This document shows, in pieces, positions 52,779-58,286 of a stretch of DNA of 58,286 bases (positions within the stretch are counted from its first letter, which is position 1; every line of letters starts with the position of its first letter). A program made the translations under genes and the position numbers. Source of the stretch: an uncultured Pirellulaceae bacterium (GTDB lineage Bacteria > Planctomycetota > Planctomycetia > Pirellulales > Pirellulaceae); NCBI GenBank assembly GCA_938083195.1, contig CALKCK010000008.1, positions 1-58,286 of the forward strand, given 5' to 3'. The notes under the pieces were generated by a model. That model ran no database searches, had not been told where the DNA came from, and saw nothing but the letters and a program-made list of their open reading frames with translations.

Positions 52779-54707
52779 CTAGGTCTTTGACCTCCAAATG
52801 AGGCACTGTGAACCGCTGAGTTCGTTTGGTTGACTCGATTTGTAGTTTGAGTCGAATAAGATCTCACTCGCGTCTAAGATTTCTAATGGAAGCGGCGCGG
52901 CTTGCAGGCCCGCTAATCGAGAGCAAATATGCAATGAACCTTCGGTGGTTTTGTAGATCAATTTAAAAATTGAGTTCTCTAAGTCGGAGTAAGTCGATAA
53001 ATTTTTGGCCTTCAATACTCCTTCTTGAATCATTTGTTTTCGCAACGACAATAATTTCTGATACCAGCGATGCGTCTCTTGCTTGAGGTCATCCGGTTGA
53101 GACTTGGTGCTGGAAAAGGCAGTCGGGTCGGAGGGCAGGGGAGACCCATCCCAGTTGTGGTGTGGGTACTCATTCTGCCGCCCTTGGTCGACGGATTTTC
53201 GTAAGCGAGGGTCTTCAAAATCTGCGAAAAATGGGAAGGGCGAATCGGTGGACCACTCTTCCCCCATGAAAATCATCGGAATCGATGGATAAAGCAGAAC
53301 CAAGCCTGCGGCGGATCGCTGGTATTGAGGTGAGGTTAGTTGGTGGAGTCTTTTGCCATGGGGATGGTTCCCGACGCTATCGTGCGTTTGTAACGCGATG
53401 ATGAGCGACTCAATGTAGCCGCGGTCGCCTGAGGGGTTTTGTTTTTTTCTAATCGTCTCGGTGACACGCATTGCTTGGGGAGTGCTGAAAACATAAGCAT
53501 GTTCAACCGCTTCGGCGATATCATTTTTTTCGTAATGACGGTCGGTGAGGCGTACCGAAGGGTTTCCATGTTTATAGATCGAGTGCATCAGGCAATCCGA
53601 CCAGATCGCATCGTAGTTGGGATCACCGTTGGGCAGTGGGTTGATTAAATCTGTATCGTAAATATTTGATTCGCCGATGAGATGGGTGCGACGAGTTTGT
53701 GCAGATTCGATTTTTCGAAAAGAATCTCGAATTTCCGCGAGGATGTGATCTTCTTGATCGTCAAACATGTAATGCACTGCATCGAGTCGCAGACCGTCAA
53801 AATGGAATTCATCAATCCAATAAGAGACGTTATCGAGCACAAATTGACGCACTTCGGATTGTTCAAAATTAAGTGCATCTCCCCACGGCGTATTATATTT
53901 TGGCGATCGGTAGGGCGCGAATTCTGCTAAATAGTTTCCTTCGGGGCCGACGTGGTTGTAGACCACATCATTGATCACGGCCAAACCGCGATTATGGCAA
54001 GCATTGACAAGGCATTTCAGTTCATCGGGCGTCCCAAAGTTGTTGCTCGGGGCAAAGTAATTGACGCCGTCATAGCCCCAATTCCAGTTCCCTGGGCATT
54101 GAGCTAGAGGAAGGAATTCGACGGCGGAGATGCCTAATTCCACCAAGTCATCTAATCGCTCAATCGCAGCAAGGTATGTCCCTGGTGATGTGAACGAGCC
54201 TAGGTGTAATTCGTAAATGACAAGATGTTTCTTCTCAATTCCAGTCCAGTTTTGATCCGTCCATTGAAACTGATGCGAATCAACTACAGCTGATGGCCCA
54301 TGCACGCCGTAGGGTTGATGTTTTGATCGAGGGTCAGGGCGACCCATCCCATTATCGAGTTGGAAGCGATAGAGCGTGCCAGCACCGCAATCGGAAATTG
54401 TATTACTGAAGAAGCCTCTTTCATCCGGTTGCATGGGGTAGCGATTGCGAATTTTTTCGATTTCGCCTTGGCGGTCAATGATTTCCACATTGATCGATTG
54501 GCAATCAGGAGCCCAGAGGTTGAACTGGGTTTGGTTTTCGCAAATGAGAGTCGAGCCAAGAATTGTGTCAGAAGGCCGAGTGCCTGAGGAAGGTTCATTA
54601 ACAGATGACAAGTCAGGGTCCTTTGGGCATTCAAAATGATTGTTCTGGTCAGAAAGTAAATGAAAATTACTTATCTGCTTTTTCCGCTTCGACAACCACG
54701 AGTTCAA
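52779..54707 (-). CDS. treZ: Malto-oligosyltrehalose trehalohydrolase
   Basis: A 642-residue GH13 enzyme that releases trehalose from malto-oligosyltrehalose in the TreY/TreZ pathway. An N-terminal beta-sandwich (about 55-140) is followed by the alpha-amylase barrel: VVYNHVGPEGNYLAEF, FDGLRLDAVHYMFDD with the nucleophile, LIGESNIYD with the acid, and ALQTHDSVGNHP. C-terminal sandwich from about 570. The start is uncertain: TTG at 54707 overlaps the lipoprotein gene by 41 bases, and a later TTG is possible, as no ATG lies nearby. TreY is not in the window. Trehalose protects against salt and drying. Confidence 0.92.
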   Translation of the reverse strand: MNSWLSKRKKQISNFHLLSDQNNHFECPKDPDLSSVNEPSSGTRPSDTILGSTLICENQTQFNLWAPDCQSINVEIIDRQGEIEKIRNRYPMQPDERGFFSNTISDCGAGTLYRFQLDNGMGRPDPRSKHQPYGVHGPSAVVDSHQFQWTDQNWTGIEKKHLVIYELHLGSFTSPGTYLAAIERLDDLVELGISAVEFLPLAQCPGNWNWGYDGVNYFAPSNNFGTPDELKCLVNACHNRGLAVINDVVYNHVGPEGNYLAEFAPYRSPKYNTPWGDALNFEQSEVRQFVLDNVSYWIDEFHFDGLRLDAVHYMFDDQEDHILAEIRDSFRKIESAQTRRTHLIGESNIYDTDLINPLPNGDPNYDAIWSDCLMHSIYKHGNPSVRLTDRHYEKNDIAEAVEHAYVFSTPQAMRVTETIRKKQNPSGDRGYIESLIIALQTHDSVGNHPHGKRLHQLTSPQYQRSAAGLVLLYPSIPMIFMGEEWSTDSPFPFFADFEDPRLRKSVDQGRQNEYPHHNWDGSPLPSDPTAFSSTKSQPDDLKQETHRWYQKLLSLRKQMIQEGVLKAKNLSTYSDLENSIFKLIYKTTEGSLHICSRLAGLQAAPLPLEILDASEILFDSNYKSSQPNELSGSQCLIWRSKT

Positions 54708-55125
54708 ATTTTACCGGATCGTACTGATAACGGCGGTTGCCAGGTAGCACTGGCAACTGGATGTTGTTTCGCTTAATGATTTGAGACATGAATTCATCGT
54801 AGTCTTTCGGCATCCGCCCGTGTTCTGCTTTGAAAAGCTGCATCGCCTGGTTAACCGCAATTTTCGAAATTTCTGAAACCGCAAATCCATAGGCACCGAC
54901 CGATGCGTAGGGGTTGGCAGAGGGCTTCACTTGCAAGTCTGCAATTTTCTCACCGTCTTCAGGTTTGAATTCGCCAATGTCTTGATTCTTTTTTCCGATG
55001 ATCCCTGTTTTTGAACCGGTTTCTGAGGCAGGAGGATCAGCACAACCACCGAGGAGAATGCAGCATGCCGCCGAAAGTAAAACTGAATGGCGAACTATGT
55101 GCATCTGAGTTTTTGGCAAGGTCAT
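54667..55125 (-). CDS. Small lipoprotein, hypothetical
   Basis: About 152 residues from ATG 55125; the frame extends further upstream but the signal sequence starts here: HIVRHSVLLSAACCILLGGCADPPAS with lipobox LGGC. The mature part has acidic and helical segments: EFKPEDGEKIADLQVKPS, AVSEISKIAVNQAMQLFKAEHGRMPKDYDEFMSQI and LPGNRRYQYDPVKFELVVVE. The C-terminal part resembles the short type IV pilin-like or secretion-type motif found in planctomycete lipoproteins (KAEHGRMPKDYDEF), but I cannot assign a function. It lies 53 bases after the cupin gene and its end overlaps treZ. Confidence 0.75.
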   Translation of the reverse strand: MTLPKTQMHIVRHSVLLSAACCILLGGCADPPASETGSKTGIIGKKNQDIGEFKPEDGEKIADLQVKPSANPYASVGAYGFAVSEISKIAVNQAMQLFKAEHGRMPKDYDEFMSQIIKRNNIQLPVLPGNRRYQYDPVKFELVVVEAEKADK

Positions 55126-55178
55126 CTGGTTTTTCCTCAGTGGTATTGTGAGAAGCGATCTGATTTTTAAAAATTGGT

Positions 55179-55562
55179 TTATTGCACCACAACCGTTTTT
55201 CCATCCTGTTCGGTCGAGACGCCAAACACAATGTACTCTACTGATTCGCCGCATTGATTGCTCATGCGGTGGATTTCGTGGGGATCAATCAAGATCGCGT
55301 CACCGCGACTAAGTTCATGGGCTTGATCGTCCACCGTCATTGTGACCTCGCCATTCAAGATCACAAAGACCTCTTGCATATCTTCATGGTAATGAGGTTC
55401 GAAAGATTTACCATCGGGTAGCAATGACCAGTTAACCATCATCACCTGGCCACGGAATAAATCTTTCTTGGTCGCCAGCACGCGTTTTAAAACTCCGGGA
55501 TCGTCGGGGTTTTCATGGGATGCCGGGATGAATTGAATTTGGCTTCCTCGCGTGATTTGCAT
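55179..55562 (-). CDS. Cupin-domain protein
   Basis: A 127-residue single-domain cupin. The conserved motifs are FEPHYHEDMQEVFVILNGEV (first motif, His ligands, Glu) and GDAILIDPHEIHRM (second motif). Cupins bind a metal ion and serve as isomerases, dioxygenases or ligand-binding proteins; no substrate is predictable. ATG at 55562. It is followed after 53 bases by the lipoprotein gene, same strand. Confidence 0.88.
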   Translation of the reverse strand: MQITRGSQIQFIPASHENPDDPGVLKRVLATKKDLFRGQVMMVNWSLLPDGKSFEPHYHEDMQEVFVILNGEVTMTVDDQAHELSRGDAILIDPHEIHRMSNQCGESVEYIVFGVSTEQDGKTVVVQ

Positions 55563-55630
55563 GCTCGGGCTCTCGATGGTTGGATTCAGTTATTTGATTG
55601 TGGAAATTGCATTCTGTCTGAACGTTTGTT

Positions 55631-57112
55631 TTACGGATTCTTGGATTGGCGTTTTCGGGGTTTGGCATCAAATGTTGCTCCTGCATCCTGAGGCATGGAT
55701 TGATGCCACTGAACGACAGAAGCTGTTAAGCGACGAGTCAGGTCGGGGTGGTCGGAGGCGACATCGTTCGTCTCTCCTCGATCCAATTTAAGGTTGTACA
55801 ATTTCGCTTGAGTTCCATCGTATTCACATAGTAGTTTCCAGTCTCCCTCTCGAACGGCTAGGTCAGGGCAGTCAGATATCCCGTAAAAGGAATCTCGATC
55901 CGGTGGTCGACGAAAAAAGAGAGGTGCATTACGTGAATCATTTGTATTTCCAAGAATGATCGAGTCGAGTCGTTGACCGTCAAAGGCTGTGTCTGTTTTG
56001 ATATTTGCAAGTGATAAAATCGAAGGCACGAGGTCCATCGCCGAAAACCATGAATCGGTATTCACCGTTCCTGCTTTTTTTTGATTTATCAGTCCGGGAG
56101 CCCAGGCAATCAGTGAACTGCGAATGCCGCCTTCGAATAGATGGGTTTTAAATCCGCGGAATGGACCTGCCGAACCAGCACCTTGTTCCGGTCCGTTGTC
56201 ACTACAAACTAAAATGAGAGTATTGTTTTGCAGGTTGGGACTGTCTCTAACGTAGTCAAAAAGAACGCCCAGCTGTTCATCCATCGTATCGAGAACACCG
56301 TGGTAAAGAGCTCGTTTGGAACCGTCGCTGCGTCTTGCTTCGGGAGGGAAGAACGGAGAATGGACATCATCTGGCCAAAGGTTGATGTAGAACGGTTTTT
56401 TTTCAGATTCAGATTTTTTAATAAATTGCAACGCGGACTGTGTAAACGATTGCGTTACCAAGGATCGGTCGACATAGGTGATTTCAGATGGATCACCGAG
56501 TTTGTCGGAACCAAGTGTGTGGGCTGTTACTTTCTTGCCGTTGTAGGCGTCTTTTAAAGCGAGAACTCTAGGGCCTAGGCCTTCGAAATTTGTCAGTGAT
56601 TGATCAAATCCGTATTTGGAAATCAGTGGTGCCTCACCGACATCGCGTTGGCCGCCCATGTGCCACTTGCCAAAATGCCCGGTCGAGTAACCAGAGTCCT
56701 GCAGGAACCTTGCGAGCATTGGCGCATTGGGGTTAAGCCATTGATCCATCCCCCTCCGTTGATTCAGTTGGCGGTTGGCGAGGTAAGAAGTGATTTTCCA
56801 GCGAGCTGGATACTGTCCAGTTGAAATTGCAACACGCGATGGAGAACAGATGGGAGAGTTAACATAAAATTGTTCGAACCGAATTCCTTCTTTCGCAAGT
56901 CGATCAATGTTCTGAGTTTCGACCGCTTGATTGCCAAAGCATGAGAAGTCGCCCCAGCCCATGTCGTCAATAAAAACGAGAATAATGTTGGGTGGTTCAG
57001 TAACAGCGAGGTCTTCAGCGTGGAGTGAACTTGCTGGTGCCCAACAGGTGATCAGTGCGATTAAGAGGGGCGTTAAGGTGATTCGCATTTTTGAAAGTCG
57101 GGGGGATTTCAT
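55631..57112 (-). CDS. Exported sulfatase (formylglycine type)
   Basis: A 493-residue exported protein (signal peptide about 1-32). The catalytic motif CSPSR at 89-93, in SPICSPSRVAISTGQYP, gives a Cys that is converted to formylglycine by a maturation enzyme. Other matches are VFIDDMGWGDF (metal-binding Asp pair 49-50), GKWHMGG, VCSDNGPEQGAG and the late RREDW-like block VREGDWKLLCEYDG. Such sulfatases desulfate algal polysaccharides and are greatly expanded in marine planctomycetes. ATG at 57112; an ATG eight residues downstream is an alternative. It follows xylA and its terminator. Confidence 0.92.
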   Translation of the reverse strand: MKSPRLSKMRITLTPLLIALITCWAPASSLHAEDLAVTEPPNIILVFIDDMGWGDFSCFGNQAVETQNIDRLAKEGIRFEQFYVNSPICSPSRVAISTGQYPARWKITSYLANRQLNQRRGMDQWLNPNAPMLARFLQDSGYSTGHFGKWHMGGQRDVGEAPLISKYGFDQSLTNFEGLGPRVLALKDAYNGKKVTAHTLGSDKLGDPSEITYVDRSLVTQSFTQSALQFIKKSESEKKPFYINLWPDDVHSPFFPPEARRSDGSKRALYHGVLDTMDEQLGVLFDYVRDSPNLQNNTLILVCSDNGPEQGAGSAGPFRGFKTHLFEGGIRSSLIAWAPGLINQKKAGTVNTDSWFSAMDLVPSILSLANIKTDTAFDGQRLDSIILGNTNDSRNAPLFFRRPPDRDSFYGISDCPDLAVREGDWKLLCEYDGTQAKLYNLKLDRGETNDVASDHPDLTRRLTASVVQWHQSMPQDAGATFDAKPRKRQSKNP

Positions 57113-57130
57113 AAGCTAGAACTCGTTTAA

Positions 57131-57170
57131 AGAAAAAGGCGAGCGTGAAAACAGAATTCACGCTCACCTT
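57131..57170 (-). terminator. Terminator of the xylose isomerase gene
   Basis: Arms AAGGCGAGCGTGAA (57136-57149) and TTCACGCTCACCTT (57157-57170) pair over 14 positions. On the minus strand the only non-standard pair is a G-U wobble, the loop is seven bases, and a T-rich run follows. Positioned 69 bases after the leftward xylA stop. Confidence 0.85.
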
Positions 57171-57238
57171 AATTTATACCCTGATGATCGCCTGAAATCG
57201 TCCTCTATTGTAAATTTCAAGGAATCTAATGGTTCCAC

Positions 57239-58286
57239 TTAAGCCTGGTCGAGATATCGATTGACGATGTTTTCAAGCAATTCTTGGCGTCCGCTTTGAT
57301 TGCCACTGGCCTCACCTTTTTCGAGCATTAGGGCCTCTAAGTCGGCTAGGCCGACCTGGCCACTTTCAATTTTTTGGCCGAGTTCGGAATCCCAGCTTTG
57401 ATAGCGATCGGTCACAATGGAGTCGATTGCTTTATCGGCACGGATCGCTGCCGCAATTTTTAGACCGCGAGCGAATGCATCCATCCCTCCGATATGTGCG
57501 TAAAATAGATCGACCGGTTCAAAGCTCTCGCGACGTACCTTGGCATCAAAGTTAACACCGCCCGGAGCGAGGCCATATTTAAGCAAGACCAGCATGGTTT
57601 GTGTGGTCAAGTAATAATCAGTTGGAAATTGATCGGTATCCCAGCCAAGAAGCAAGTCGCCAGTATTGGCGTCAATTGAACCAAGCGCTCCCTGCATTCC
57701 TGCATACTCGAGTTCGTGCATCATGGAATGCCCCGCGAGTGTTGCGTGATTGGTTTCAATGTTAAGTTTAAAGTGATCCATCAAATCGTAGTTCCGCAGG
57801 AAATTGAGGCAGGCTGCGGCGTCAGAATCGTACTGATGCTTGGTTGGCTCTTTTGGTTTGGGTTCGATTAAAAATTGGCCTGTGAATCCAATTTCTTTTG
57901 CATAGTCAACGGCCATGTGAAAGAACTGGCCAAGGTGATCAAGTTCCCGTTTCATGTCAGTGTTGTAGATACTTTGATAGCCTTCTCGACCGCCCCAAAA
58001 AACATAGTTCTCTCCACCGAGTCGATGGGTAACTTCCATTGCTTTTTTGACTTGGGCGGCGGCGTAGGTGTAAACATCTAGATTGCAGGTCGTTGCTGCA
58101 CCATGCATAAATCGCGGGTGAGAAAACATGTTGGCGGTGCCCCACAATAATTTGACACCACTACGGTTTTGTTCTGCTTCGAGAACATCGGCGACCGCGT
58201 CAAAATTTGCGTTTGATTCACGGAGCGAGTCACCTTCGGGGGCAACATCACGATCGTGAAATGCGTAGTAGGGTACATCGAGTTTT
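57239..58286 (-). CDS. xylA: Xylose isomerase, C-terminal part (5' end outside window)
   Basis: The frame is open to the window edge, giving about 349 residues with the N terminus missing. It begins [20 protein letters not shown], containing the catalytic His of the family, followed by [46 protein letters not shown] (metal ligand Glu), [12 protein letters not shown] (metal ligands) and [20 protein letters not shown]. The enzyme interconverts xylose and xylulose with two divalent metal ions, in the cytoplasm. It is followed by a terminator. Planctomycetes use such genes to grow on plant and algal sugars; no xylulokinase is visible in the window. Confidence 0.95.
   Translation of the reverse strand, partial: KLDVPYYAFHDRDVAPEGDSLRESNANFDAVADVLEAEQNRSGVKLLWGTANMFSHPRFMHGAATTCNLDVYTYAAAQVKKAMEVTHRLGGENYVFWGGREGYQSIYNTDMKRELDHLGQFFHMAVDYAKEIGFTGQFLIEPKPKEPTKHQYDSDAAACLNFLRNYDLMDHFKLNIETNHATLAGHSMMHELEYAGMQGALGSIDANTGDLLLGWDTDQFPTDYYLTTQTMLVLLKYGLAPGGVNFDAKVRRESFEPVDLFYAHIGGMDAFARGLKIAAAIRADKAIDSIVTDRYQSWDSELGQKIESGQVGLADLEALMLEKGEASGNQSGRQELLENIVNRYLDQA

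Noticed and set aside
57131..57170. The inverted repeat as a possible attachment or transposon end
   Set aside because: Position just after the xylA stop, G-U wobble only on the minus strand and a T run make it an ordinary terminator.

Overview
The window reads as a chromosomal segment of a marine-type planctomycete, most likely of the Pirellulaceae. The evidence is the mix of families: a DUF1552 protein, PEP-CTERM proteins with arginine-rich tails, a formylglycine-type sulfatase, Ycf48/CBM9 and squalene-cyclase-like toroid proteins, PQQ-type propeller proteins, GlmU-like TIGR03991, a HisA-like COG1411 protein, zinc-ribbon MotA/TolQ proteins and a giant membrane protein. Gene density is high. 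I saw no insertion sequence, phage gene, CRISPR array, tRNA or rRNA.

Bases 1-9.6 kb: the 3' part of a DUF1552 gene, a small conserved hypothetical, a hemerythrin-like protein, a Nudix hydrolase, then a leftward run with a TPR protein, metF, a GlmU-like sugar nucleotidyl/acetyltransferase, an OmpH/Skp chaperone with a clear terminator, and a HisA-like protein. Bases 9.6-25 kb: two large envelope proteins, csrA, two small hypotheticals, a DinG-family helicase, an RluA-type pseudouridine synthase, an M28 peptidase, a metallophosphoesterase, an e(P4)-like phosphatase and a PQQ propeller protein. Bases 25.4-29.8 kb: a compact assimilatory sulfate-reduction operon (cysH of the APS-reductase type, ferredoxin-type sulfite reductase, and two siroheme-synthesis genes).

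Bases 30.6-40.3 kb hold a rightward four-gene unit: a TolQ/MotA-like proton-channel protein with an N-terminal zinc ribbon, two TolR/ExbD-like single-pass proteins, and a 2045-residue protein made almost entirely of membrane spans. It looks like an uncharacterised proton-driven envelope machine. Bases 40.4-47 kb: a divergent pair of PEP-CTERM proteins, a CGEP-like S9 peptidase and a PHP-type metallohydrolase.

The most striking feature is at 47035-47385 (minus strand). A small lipoprotein with a complete heavy-metal-associated (HMA) fold is interrupted by two in-frame TGA codons, 12 bases apart, that fall exactly where the two metal-binding cysteines should be. A 7-bp hairpin with a G-rich loop lies 27 bases after the second TGA. 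The simplest reading is a selenoprotein with a Sec-x3-Sec metal site, which ordinary gene calling truncates at residue 53.

Bases 47.5-58.3 kb: a secreted hypothetical, a cold-shock protein with a strong terminator, monomeric NADP isocitrate dehydrogenase, a nucleoside deaminase, malto-oligosyltrehalose trehalohydrolase, a lipoprotein, a cupin, a sulfatase and the 3' part of xylose isomerase.
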